From positions 62,001 through 126,000 of the forward strand of contig JAGVLS010000004.1 in NCBI GenBank assembly GCA_020054205.1: a stretch of DNA of 64,000 nt, read 5' to 3'. This DNA is from Candidatus Obscuribacterales bacterium (GTDB taxonomy: Bacteria > Cyanobacteriota > Vampirovibrionia > Obscuribacterales > Obscuribacteraceae). Below are positions 55,094-63,141 of this stretch, in pieces. The notes beneath the pieces were generated by a model. That model worked only from the letters and a program-made list of their open reading frames with translations. It searched no databases and was not told where the DNA came from. Within the stretch, counting starts at the first letter, position 1. Each line of letters opens with the position of its first letter. Made by a program: the position numbers and the translations under genes.

Positions 55094-56545
55094 TTAGGAC
55101 GGAGAAAGTCCTAAAAAGAATTTTTGTCGCAAAATTAACCATTCTTTATCGCTCCCTACGGCTTCTTGCCAACTTATGCACTCTTCTAAATCTGCCCAGC
55201 TTAAAAATGGGCGGCCACTAATTAATAATTGAATTGTTTTGTTGTTTAAGCCTAAATTCTCTAAGTCTTCTTTAGCTGCTTTATTTAAATCTAGTCTTTT
55301 AGCATCACCCTTATTGGTTTTAACTACTGCTCCACGGATTGTAATCAGTTTAATATCTTGCTTATTCAAAAGATTTTTAGCTTCTACTTCTTTTAAATCT
55401 TTAAAAGGTCTTTCTGAAACAAGCTTTTGCGATATTTCTTTGCTGAGTCCAAGAATGTCGATTAGATCGCGGCTACTTGCTGAATTTATATCTACAGGTA
55501 CAAAAGCAACGATTGCACCTTTATTTGTAATTTCTTCAATTCGCTCTTTTTTAAGAACTTCTTTTTCAATTAATTCCATTAGTTCTAGATATTGTCTACT
55601 CTTAATTAGTCTTTCGATTTCCCCTTCTGTCATAGACAATTGCTGGGCTAATTCACGCCTAGATGCGCTATTTATGTTTAGTCCTTTTTGCCAACATTTA
55701 GCTACTTCAGGGATTTGTTTGTAAATTCTCTGGCGAACCATAACAAGACCTTTGTCAAGTAAAACCTGGCAACGAGCAATTTTACGGGCTTGTGTTTCAC
55801 CTTTTATATTTAGCTTTTCGCAAGTTTCTTTCATTGTCATTTCTTCGCCGACTTCAGAATGTTTAGTTAAACCAAGACCAAACATGCAATCAATAACAAT
55901 TAAAGGATCTTGGACTGTATCATTTTCTGAAAGCATAGCTTTTAAATGAATTCTCAATTCATTTAATTGACTAACTTGTTCTTTACTTAAAGCTTGGTTC
56001 TCTGGTGAATAACTAATATCGTCAGCTACTGTTGTTCGTGGATCATCAAATTGTGGATCTAAATATACGTCTTGTAAGGTTTCTTTTTCCCAGCTAGTTT
56101 CATTGCGAATATAGTCCACAACAGCATTATGAATAGATCTTTGCATATAAGCTGGTAAAAGTACTTTGAAGCCATCTTCAGCTTTTGCAGATAATTGTTT
56201 TAGTAAATGTGCTTCCATTTTGGTAGCTAATTCATGAGAATATGATGTGACAATACTTTTTTGTTCTTCGGTGCTCACGCGTCTTTGAATTAAAAAACGG
56301 CGCATGTTTTGATTAGCTGAAAGCATTTTGCATAGATAAGGTTGGTAATAAGAATTACGCATTAAAGTGACAAAACTTTTAGCATTATCTTTTAAGCTCA
56401 AGGCTTTCAGATAAAGTGCTTTGGCGCCAATCCGGCATAAAAATTCAAAAGTACTACTATTATCAAAATCAAAATTAGGTAATAGTGCTTTCCATTCTGG
56501 GGCAATTTCAAAAATATCTTTTAGCTCAGTTGAACTTGATAACAC
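55094..56545 (-). CDS. Sigma-like protein with three HhH modules (483 aa)
   Basis: Residues about 120-280 look like a sigma-70-type core: helical Y-M-Q-R-S-I-H-N-A-V-V-D-Y-I-R and a helix-turn-helix-like K-E-T-C-E-K-L-N-I-K-G-E-T-Q-A-R-K-I-A-R (region 4 style), but the -10 melting region is not clear. Then come three ComEA-type helix-hairpin-helix modules at about 288, 351 and 418, each with L/V-x-I/L-N-x-A-S/A and L-I/V-x-x-R-P/Q-F/Y. HhH modules bind DNA non-specifically. The start is GTG. Combination not recognised as a named family. Confidence 0.62.
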   Translation of the reverse strand: MLSSSTELKDIFEIAPEWKALLPNFDFDNSSTFEFLCRIGAKALYLKALSLKDNAKSFVTLMRNSYYQPYLCKMLSANQNMRRFLIQRRVSTEEQKSIVTSYSHELATKMEAHLLKQLSAKAEDGFKVLLPAYMQRSIHNAVVDYIRNETSWEKETLQDVYLDPQFDDPRTTVADDISYSPENQALSKEQVSQLNELRIHLKAMLSENDTVQDPLIVIDCMFGLGLTKHSEVGEEMTMKETCEKLNIKGETQARKIARCQVLLDKGLVMVRQRIYKQIPEVAKCWQKGLNINSASRRELAQQLSMTEGEIERLIKSRQYLELMELIEKEVLKKERIEEITNKGAIVAFVPVDINSASSRDLIDILGLSKEISQKLVSERPFKDLKEVEAKNLLNKQDIKLITIRGAVVKTNKGDAKRLDLNKAAKEDLENLGLNNKTIQLLISGRPFLSWADLEECISWQEAVGSDKEWLILRQKFFLGLSPS

Positions 56546-56706
56546 TAATGTTTACCTTATGGCGACTAGCCAAAATATTAAAGCACATGCTTATATTGCC
56601 ATATAAAACCTATTGGCAATTGTAAATAAACAAGATTGCCTCAATTGTGGGAAAATTTGTAGGCTTATATTCATATATAAGGTAATTAGACTATTAGGTA
56701 TTTTGT

Positions 56707-58002
56707 GTGTCCAGCAAACTGACAATTAGTTCTAAAGAGTCAATTGTTAAGAACCTAGATCGCTCTGGGCAAGCTTTAGCGCAAGTTATTCATTGCCAAT
56801 CTAATAATGATGTCATTCTAGGGCAAGCATGGCTAGCTGGCAGCAATCGTTTAATTACATGTGGGCATGTAGTAGATAAATTTATCGCCTCACCAAAAGA
56901 CTTATTTGTTTATTTCCCAGCTACAGGCAATAAATATCCAATTTTACAAATTCGATTGCATCCTAGTTTTGTTCGTCAGCCAGATGGGCTAGTTAAATTT
57001 GATGTTGCCTTATTAACAGTTTCATTATCACTTCCTGAATCAAATGTAGAGCCATTACCATTTTGTTTTGAAAGGGTTTTGAGATTAGATCAAACGCTTA
57101 CTGTAATTAGATATCCTATACATTTAGGACAAATAAGTGCAGCACAACAGCCATTAGCTCAAAAAGGAAAATTTTTAGGTTATTTGAGAAAACATGATAA
57201 TTTCCACTTATTACATGATTTGGCATTATCAGCTGGAGACTCTGGTGCACCAATTTGTGATCAAGAAGTAGTTGTAGCTATTCATTGTGGTGACACTGCT
57301 ACATTACCGGGGCTAAATTTGCCTACTACATCTATAAGGTTGGCTCTTTGGATTGATTCATTAAGAGAATTAGGAATTAGCCAAACAAAATATTTAGCTT
57401 CCGACAAATCAAAGCCGATAGCAGTCTGGTTTTTAGCAATGCTTTTATCGGGCTTAATTTCTTTTATTGCTCTTGTGGCCTTTTATTGGCAAAGCAATAA
57501 TTGGCAGCTCAACGAACCTTATATATTGCCAGCCATGGTTAAGTTTAATAGACCTATACATGGTTATAAACTAAATGAAGATGTAAGTGCTGAAATCAAG
57601 GCACAATCAGAGTCTTATTTGTATTTATTTAGTCTTAATCCAAAAACAAAAGAAGTCTTAGCTCTTTATCCACCTTTTGGTTATTCAGCTCTGGTTAGAG
57701 CTAATGATGGCAAAATTATTAGCCAATTTGGACATACTAAATTAACAGCTGATCCAGAACCTGGACAATGGATTTTAGTAGCTATTGAGCCTCATCACAA
57801 AGAAATTGCTGATGAGCTTTTAAAAGCAAGTGATTGGGCAAATGAAGATTTCGCTCAAAAACCACCCCTTATTTCATCTCGTAATGACAAACCACTTGTT
57901 ATTACATCTGATGTATTAATTGATCGCATTAGGAAACTAAATGAAGCTAATCGGGGATTTATGTGGCATGCTGTGATTGATGCGCCAACATCCACACATT
58001 AA
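56707..58002 (+). CDS. Trypsin-like protease with membrane helix and DUF4384 domain (431 aa)
   Basis: The catalytic triad is His54 (T-C-G-H-V-V), Asp99 (F-D-V-A-L-L) and Ser179 (S-A-G-D-S-G-A-P). One membrane helix (W-F-L-A-M-L-L-S-G-L-I-S-F-I-A-L-V-A-F) lies near residue 245, and a DUF4384-type domain follows (residues about 270-430). There is no N-terminal signal, so the protease faces the cytosol and DUF4384 the outside. Such trypsin/DUF4384/CHAT sets occur in bacterial signalling and conflict systems. Start is GTG. Confidence 0.82.
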   Translation: MSSKLTISSKESIVKNLDRSGQALAQVIHCQSNNDVILGQAWLAGSNRLITCGHVVDKFIASPKDLFVYFPATGNKYPILQIRLHPSFVRQPDGLVKFDVALLTVSLSLPESNVEPLPFCFERVLRLDQTLTVIRYPIHLGQISAAQQPLAQKGKFLGYLRKHDNFHLLHDLALSAGDSGAPICDQEVVVAIHCGDTATLPGLNLPTTSIRLALWIDSLRELGISQTKYLASDKSKPIAVWFLAMLLSGLISFIALVAFYWQSNNWQLNEPYILPAMVKFNRPIHGYKLNEDVSAEIKAQSESYLYLFSLNPKTKEVLALYPPFGYSALVRANDGKIISQFGHTKLTADPEPGQWILVAIEPHHKEIADELLKASDWANEDFAQKPPLISSRNDKPLVITSDVLIDRIRKLNEANRGFMWHAVIDAPTSTH

Positions 58003-58133
58003 GCGAGGAAAGATTAAATTAATAAGATTTTGTTGATTTACCCCTAATTAGTTCTAAAGGCACGTATTTTATCTGTCCGGCAGAGGAAATCACTAGATTT
58101 AAACAGTTTGGGCATTTTTAAGAGGAATAAATT

Positions 58134-59030
58134 ATGAAAGGCTTTTTTAAACCTGTTTTGTTACTAAGTGGCATGACACTAGCATTAGTAGGTCCTTTAC
58201 CTTTGGCAATTGCTAGTCCTGAGTCCGGACAAACTACTTTTAGTGAAAAGGGTCCGCATAAAGATAGAGGTGTTCATTTAACTGAAATTGTTGCTCCAAT
58301 GGTTAAGCCTGCTGTACCAATATTTAGTACAAAAGTAAATAAGCAAAATAAAACTCAAGTGACAACAGCGCATGTTAAATCACCAACAAAAACTGTAAAG
58401 GCAATAAGTAATACAAATAATACAAAAACTAAAAAAACAAAAACAAATGAACCGTTGGTATTGCCAGAAACAACACAGGTTATTCCTGCTTCGTCATCTT
58501 CTATTGTTGCAGATAGTGCCATGAATTCAGTAACTGCTTGGTTAGATCGTCCAGGTAATAATCCACGCTATAAAGTTGGCGATAAAATGGTTATTAATGT
58601 AAGAGCTAATACTGATTTAAATGTTTTGGTATTTAATTATGATGCTAAAGGAAAATTGATTCAGATTTTTCCTAATAATTATCAACAATCAGGCTTTTTA
58701 AAAGCTGGTGAACATGTACAAATTGGTGGACCAGATTCTCCTTTTGACTATGAAATTGGTGGCAAAGGTGGAATAGAAAGAATTTTTGTTTATTCTTACC
58801 CAAGTGGCAGTAGCGAACCAATAACTGTCGCTATGACACCTGTTCCTAATAGTCCTTTTAGAGCTGCTGAATTAAGTTTAGAAAAATACAGAGAATTAGT
58901 CAATAAGTCAAAAGTATTTTTTGCTCGTGAAGTAAAAGTAGTTCCAAAATCAAATTACAAACTAATTTCAAATCAACCTGCTGCTTCTTCTAATAAAGTT
59001 GAACTTATATTTCAGGTTGATGCCAAATAA
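58134..59030 (+). CDS. Secreted DUF4384 protein (298 aa)
   Basis: A signal peptide (M-T-L-A-L-V-G-P-L-P-L-A-I-A) precedes a Lys/Thr/Asn-rich unstructured spacer and a DUF4384 domain from about residue 140 (W-L-D-R-P-G-N-N-P-R-Y-K-V-G-D-K-M, V-L-V-F-N-Y-D-A-K-G, I-F-P-N-N-Y). Its domain pairs with the one in the preceding trypsin protein. Strong AGAGGAATAAATT ribosome-binding site. The long palindrome at 59071 follows its stop. Confidence 0.82.
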   Translation: MKGFFKPVLLLSGMTLALVGPLPLAIASPESGQTTFSEKGPHKDRGVHLTEIVAPMVKPAVPIFSTKVNKQNKTQVTTAHVKSPTKTVKAISNTNNTKTKKTKTNEPLVLPETTQVIPASSSSIVADSAMNSVTAWLDRPGNNPRYKVGDKMVINVRANTDLNVLVFNYDAKGKLIQIFPNNYQQSGFLKAGEHVQIGGPDSPFDYEIGGKGGIERIFVYSYPSGSSEPITVAMTPVPNSPFRAAELSLEKYRELVNKSKVFFAREVKVVPKSNYKLISNQPAASSNKVELIFQVDAK

Positions 59031-59070
59031 AGTAGATCATAAATAAAATATAGCTTTTCCCAGCGCGACA

Positions 59071-59109
59071 CAGTAACAAAGGTAAGACATTGTCTTACCT
59101 TTGTTACTG
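59071..59109. terminator. 39-base near-perfect palindrome between convergent genes
   Basis: A 19-bp perfect stem (CAGTAACAAAGGTAAGACA and its complement) around one base lies where the DUF4384 gene and the hydrolase gene converge, and it holds the hydrolase stop at 59104-59106. Neither arm is followed by a U-run, so a bidirectional terminator is likely but not a classical one. Confidence 0.5.
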
Positions 59110-59676
59110 TCCAAACAATGTTTCAATCAATTCCGGAAATTCGCTTGTAGACATATCGGTAATACAAAAGTGTCCGTACTTATGAAATTGCTGGTATTTT
59201 AGGTTGATGACAGTTTTGCGGATATGATCAACACTGTCTTGAATATCTTTTTCGTCATCATCCGAATTGAAAATAGTTAGTCCGTCGGTGCGAGATGCTA
59301 AATTAGGATCAATTTGAAAATCAAAAAAATTAGTTGTATTAGTTCGTTTAGGATCGAGCCAAGGGGCTATTATTACTACTTTACCTACCTGTAAATTTTT
59401 ATTTTCACTGAGCCAGCGCACAATAAAACCGCCGCCGCAGCTGTGTCCGACAAGTATGGTTTGACTATTGATATCAAATCTCTCAAATTCTTTTTGCCAA
59501 ATAGAATAGTCAGGTGCCCAAGCATTAGGCATCTCCGGTGTGTGAGCTGCATAGCCACGCACTATCAATTGTTTTTGCAACCATGGCAACCAGTGATAAT
59601 TGCTGGCAGCAGGAAGATCTGGATTAAAATGATCCTCCCGGCTGGGCATACCGTGGACAATTATTGCTGTTTTCAT
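59104..59676 (-). CDS. RBBP9/YdeN-like alpha/beta serine hydrolase
   Basis: A small alpha/beta-hydrolase: I-I-V-H-G-M-P-S-R near the N-terminus, the nucleophile elbow V-G-H-S-C-G-G with Ser79, an Asp-rich late strand (I-F-N-S-D-D-D) and the catalytic His in Y-G-H-F-C. The 190-residue length and the order of motifs fit the RBBP9/YdeN family. It is cytosolic; the substrate is unknown. Its stop is inside the palindrome. The superoxide dismutase gene lies upstream on the same strand with a 35-base gap. Confidence 0.85.
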   Translation of the reverse strand: MKTAIIVHGMPSREDHFNPDLPAASNYHWLPWLQKQLIVRGYAAHTPEMPNAWAPDYSIWQKEFERFDINSQTILVGHSCGGGFIVRWLSENKNLQVGKVVIIAPWLDPKRTNTTNFFDFQIDPNLASRTDGLTIFNSDDDEKDIQDSVDHIRKTVINLKYQQFHKYGHFCITDMSTSEFPELIETLFGQ

Positions 59677-59711
59677 ATCACGATGAAAGTCCAGTCTTCC
59701 TTCTCATATGG

Positions 59712-60527
59712 CTATGCAGTTACATCTGGACCAGATAAATGTTTGCGTGCCATAGCAAATCTTTTTGCACATATATCCCAATCCATATTTTTTAAAAATG
59801 CATCAAGATAACTTGCTCTGTTGATACCATAATCAATCATGTAAGCATGTTCATATACATCTAATACAACTATAGGAATAGTGCTTGCTGGTACATATAA
59901 ATTATGGGCATCAAGTCCATATGCGTGTAATTTTCCATCGCGTGTATTGAAACCAATAATTACCCAACCACGCATGCATTTGCCAGCAGCTTTAAAATAA
60001 TCCATGAATTTACCGATGCTTCCCCAGCCATCTTCAATTGCTGACTTTAAATCCCCAGTTGGTTCGCCACCTGTGCCACCTATATTGCCAAAATATAATT
60101 CGTGATAAACAACTCCGTTTAAAGCAAAGCTTTGTTCAACTAATAATTCTCTATAGGGAGCCCAAGTTGCATTCGCTTGTGGACTAGCAATGTCTACCAT
60201 GCTTAGTTGTGTTTGAATTTCATTTACTTTATTCACATAACCCGAATAAAGTTTTAAATGTTGTTCTATTTGATTAGTAGAAAGTCCATCTAATTTTTTA
60301 GCAGTAAGGCTAGAAAAATCTTTGGCTGTATATTGAGGACTTGTTTTAACGCCAGAAGCTGAAGCTGGTGGCAAAGCAGCTTGTTTATTGTCAATTGCTT
60401 GAGCTTGACTAATGGCGGCTACGCTTGTGGCAGCTAGAGCACCCATAATCAATACTTCGCGTCTTGTTTTTAATTTGCCATCTACTTCTTGAAAATTGCC
60501 GATATTTTCATTTCTGTCTAATGTCAT
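59712..60527 (-). CDS. Tat-exported Fe/Mn superoxide dismutase-like protein
   Basis: A twin-arginine signal (T-R-R-E-V-L-I-M-G-A) precedes a SodB/SodA fold. Metal ligands are all in place: His92, His144 (V-V-Y-H-E-L-Y-F), Asp225 and His229 (L-D-V-Y-E-H-A-Y-x-I-D-Y). The helix after the first ligand lacks the usual K-H-H, and the core W-G-S-I and G-W-V-I-I are kept. Numbering is from TTG 60533; ATG 60527, after AGGAG, is the better start. It detoxifies superoxide outside the cytosol, folded with its metal before export. Confidence 0.87.
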   Translation of the reverse strand: MTLDRNENIGNFQEVDGKLKTRREVLIMGALAATSVAAISQAQAIDNKQAALPPASASGVKTSPQYTAKDFSSLTAKKLDGLSTNQIEQHLKLYSGYVNKVNEIQTQLSMVDIASPQANATWAPYRELLVEQSFALNGVVYHELYFGNIGGTGGEPTGDLKSAIEDGWGSIGKFMDYFKAAGKCMRGWVIIGFNTRDGKLHAYGLDAHNLYVPASTIPIVVLDVYEHAYMIDYGINRASYLDAFLKNMDWDICAKRFAMARKHLSGPDVTA

Positions 60528-60675
60528 GTACAACTCCTATATCATAGATATGCCATAGCATAGCGCGTGCGCGCAGATTTATAATTAAAGCAGCTGTGAA
60601 AAGTAAATTTTAGATTCCAAGTATATTTAATTAGCCTATTCTCATAGCTAATTAAGCTAATACTAGTGTCAAGCT

Positions 60676-60681
60676 TATAAT
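60676..60681 (+). promoter_or_regulatory. TATAAT -10 box before the malic enzyme
   Basis: TATAAT lies 43 bases before the ATG at 60724, with a weak -35 (TTAAGC at 18 bp). GATAGG precedes the start as ribosome-binding site. Confidence 0.4.
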
Positions 60682-60723
60682 ATGTTGGTTCGTTATTTGT
60701 AATCATGTTGATGATAGGTAATT

Positions 60724-62229
60724 ATGATGTCTACAAAGACTGCTCAAACCACACAGAAAAACTCTAATTCATCCAAAGAACAAACTCTTATGAAACCAAG
60801 TGCCAGCTATAGTCTTACTCTTCGTCTGAAAATTAAAAATGTTCCTGGCATGCTGGGAAAAATTACATCACTAATAGGTGATATTGGTGGAGACATTGGG
60901 GCAATAGATATTGCTGGTTTTGAAAAGGATCATATTGTTCGTGATTTGACAGTTAAAGTGCGTGACTCAGAGCATGGCGATATTCTTGTTCAACAATTGA
61001 AAAAGCTTGAAAATACGCAGATAGTGCATGTTTCTGATCGTACATTTTTGATGCATTTAGGCGGAAAAATTCGTGTTACTAATAAAGTTCCGCTATCCAC
61101 ACGTGATGATTTATCCATGGCTTATACACCTGGTGTTGCTCGTGTTTGTATGGCAATACATGATGAGCCAGAAAATGTTTATAAGCTAACTATAAAACGC
61201 AATAGTGTAGCTGTGGTCACTGATGGTTCAGCTGTTTTAGGTCTAGGAAATATTGGACCAGAAGCTTCTTTGCCTGTTATGGAAGGCAAAGCAATGTTAT
61301 TTAAAGAATTTGGCAAAATAGATGCATTTCCAATTGCTTTAGCAACACAAGACACTGAAGAAATTATTCAAGCTGTAAAAAATATTGCCCCTGTATTTGG
61401 TGGTATTAATTTAGAGGATATTTCAGCTCCACGTTGTTTTGAGATAGAAACACGTTTAAAACAAGAGCTTGATATTCCAGTATTTCATGACGATCAACAC
61501 GGAACAGCTGTAGTTGTATTGGCAGCTTTATACAATGCTCTTAAAATTGTCAAAAAAGACATCAAAAAATTGAAAATCATTGTTACTGGGGTAGGGGCTG
61601 CCGGTGTGGCTTGTTCAAAAATGATTATGGCAGCTGGTGCTAAAAATATTATTGGTTTTGATAGACAAGGTGCCATATATAAAGGGCGCAAAGAAAACAT
61701 GAATTTCATGAAAGATTGGTTTGCAGATCATACCAATCCAGACAATTTTAAAGGTACAGTTAAAGATGCGCTCAAAGGTGCTGATTTATTTTTAGGATTA
61801 TCTGGACCAGGTACTATTGAAGCTAGTGATTTAGCTAATATGAATAAAGATGCAATTGTTTTTGCTATGGCTAATCCAACTCCAGAAGTAATGCCTGAAG
61901 AAGCACAACCATATGTAAGAATTATGGCCACTGGACGTTCGGATTATCCTAATCAAATCAATAACGTTTTATGTTTCCCAGGTATATTCCGTGGGGCTCT
62001 TGATTGTCATGCTCGGGATATAAATGAAGAAATGAAACTAGCGGCGGCTGAAGCTTTAGCAGCTGTGATTTCACCTAATGAACTTAACGAGGATTATATT
62101 ATTCCTGGTGTATTTAACCCAAAAGTAGCTGAAACTGTGGCACAAGCCGTAGCTAAAGCAGCTGTTAAATCTGGTGTTGCCCGCCGGGAAAGAAAAACCT
62201 TGGATGATGGTATGTTAGGGTCAGATTAG
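60724..62229 (+). CDS. NAD-type malic enzyme with N-terminal ACT domain
   Basis: Residues about 28-105 form an ACT domain ([19 protein letters not shown]). The malic-enzyme core follows: [38 protein letters not shown], then the dinucleotide loop [10 protein letters not shown]. It converts malate to pyruvate and CO2 with reduction of NAD(P). The ACT domain suggests amino-acid control. The start may be ATG 60724 or ATG 60727. Confidence 0.93.
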   Translation: MMSTKTAQTTQKNSNSSKEQTLMKPSASYSLTLRLKIKNVPGMLGKITSLIGDIGGDIGAIDIAGFEKDHIVRDLTVKVRDSEHGDILVQQLKKLENTQIVHVSDRTFLMHLGGKIRVTNKVPLSTRDDLSMAYTPGVARVCMAIHDEPENVYKLTIKRNSVAVVTDGSAVLGLGNIGPEASLPVMEGKAMLFKEFGKIDAFPIALATQDTEEIIQAVKNIAPVFGGINLEDISAPRCFEIETRLKQELDIPVFHDDQHGTAVVVLAALYNALKIVKKDIKKLKIIVTGVGAAGVACSKMIMAAGAKNIIGFDRQGAIYKGRKENMNFMKDWFADHTNPDNFKGTVKDALKGADLFLGLSGPGTIEASDLANMNKDAIVFAMANPTPEVMPEEAQPYVRIMATGRSDYPNQINNVLCFPGIFRGALDCHARDINEEMKLAAAEALAAVISPNELNEDYIIPGVFNPKVAETVAQAVAKAAVKSGVARRERKTLDDGMLGSD

Positions 62230-62322
62230 AAATTATTTGCATTTGCGTTAATAATGTTTTGGCTATTATTAATTAGGGAATTTAATAAATAACAATAGAG
62301 GTATAGGGGCTAGCTAGTCTTT

Positions 62323-62649
62323 ATGGGTAAATGGATACAAAAAGTACGCCAAAGGCGTATGGAAAAACAACAAAAGCAAAGAGAAATTGAAAAACAAGAA
62401 CGAAGGCAATTTGAAGAACTAGAACGCCGTCGCCGTAGAGAAGATGTAGAGCGTAAATTTTATGAAATGAAGATTCAAGAAAAAGTATTAGAAAAACAAC
62501 ATGAAAAAGAACTTGAATATGAAGTGCTGCGTAAAAAGCAAGAAGAACAACGTATAAAAGCTAGACAAAAAGCACAAGAAGAGCAACAAGAAAAAAATAA
62601 GCAGAATGATGTGGCTGAGGAAGACAAAACATACGATCAGTCAAGCTAG
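62323..62649 (+). CDS. Charged coiled-coil protein (108 aa)
   Basis: A Gln/Glu/Lys/Arg-rich helix runs nearly the full length (M-E-K-Q-Q-K-Q-R-E-I-E-K-Q-E-R-R), typical of a single long coiled coil, with no other motif. Such short charged helices are common filler or scaffold proteins; low complexity makes homology unreliable. The gene lies 93 bases after the malic enzyme; the AT-only TTAATAAT/ATTATTAA inverted repeat at 62248-62272 sits between. Confidence 0.5.
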   Translation: MGKWIQKVRQRRMEKQQKQREIEKQERRQFEELERRRRREDVERKFYEMKIQEKVLEKQHEKELEYEVLRKKQEEQRIKARQKAQEEQQEKNKQNDVAEEDKTYDQSS

Positions 62650-62660
62650 CTTATAGATAG

Positions 62661-63125
62661 ATGCGTAGTATTTGTTTTACTGTTTTAATTCTTATAAGCT
62701 TATCGGCATGTTGTTATGTCCATAATGCAATAGAGGCACCTGCATTTAAAGAAAATGTTGTTTTACTTTTGCGCGATAAAGGAATTGAAATTCAACCAAC
62801 TATATATCAAATGAATGATTGTAGTCGTGCTGGTTTTTGTGAATTTGTAAGTGATAAAACTACTATCGATCAAATTGTGAAAGCTTTAAATTTAAACCCT
62901 ATAGTTAATGGAAGTACTAAGTCATTGATAAACCAGCATGATTTAAAAGACTCAAATAATTTACTTGTCAAAAAATTTATGGACAATGATCAAAATATAA
63001 AAGGTTTTTCTAAAGAGGAAAAAACCCCATTAAAAGAAGCTGGCACTGCTTTTAGTTATATTTATTTATTTTTTGACCCAAATACAAATAAAGCTTGCTT
63101 ATTTGCTTGTTATTCTTATGGTTAA
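62661..63125 (+). CDS. Predicted lipoprotein (154 aa)
   Basis: A lipoprotein signal ends in L-S-A-C, with Cys17 as lipidated residue. The mature part has N-V-V-L-L-L-R-D-K-G-I-E-I-Q-P and a central S-D-K-T-T-I-D-Q-I-V-K-A-L, with no family motif recognised. The start is ATG right after AGATAG, 11 bases after the coiled-coil gene. The next gene follows after 16 bases, so all three are likely co-transcribed. Confidence 0.65.
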   Translation: MRSICFTVLILISLSACCYVHNAIEAPAFKENVVLLLRDKGIEIQPTIYQMNDCSRAGFCEFVSDKTTIDQIVKALNLNPIVNGSTKSLINQHDLKDSNNLLVKKFMDNDQNIKGFSKEEKTPLKEAGTAFSYIYLFFDPNTNKACLFACYSYG

Positions 63126-63141
63126 TTATTATAGGTAAACA

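Noticed and set aside
62248..62272. Terminator hairpin after the malic enzyme
   Set aside because: The 8-bp stem is made only of A and T and lacks a following U-run, so it is too weak to call.
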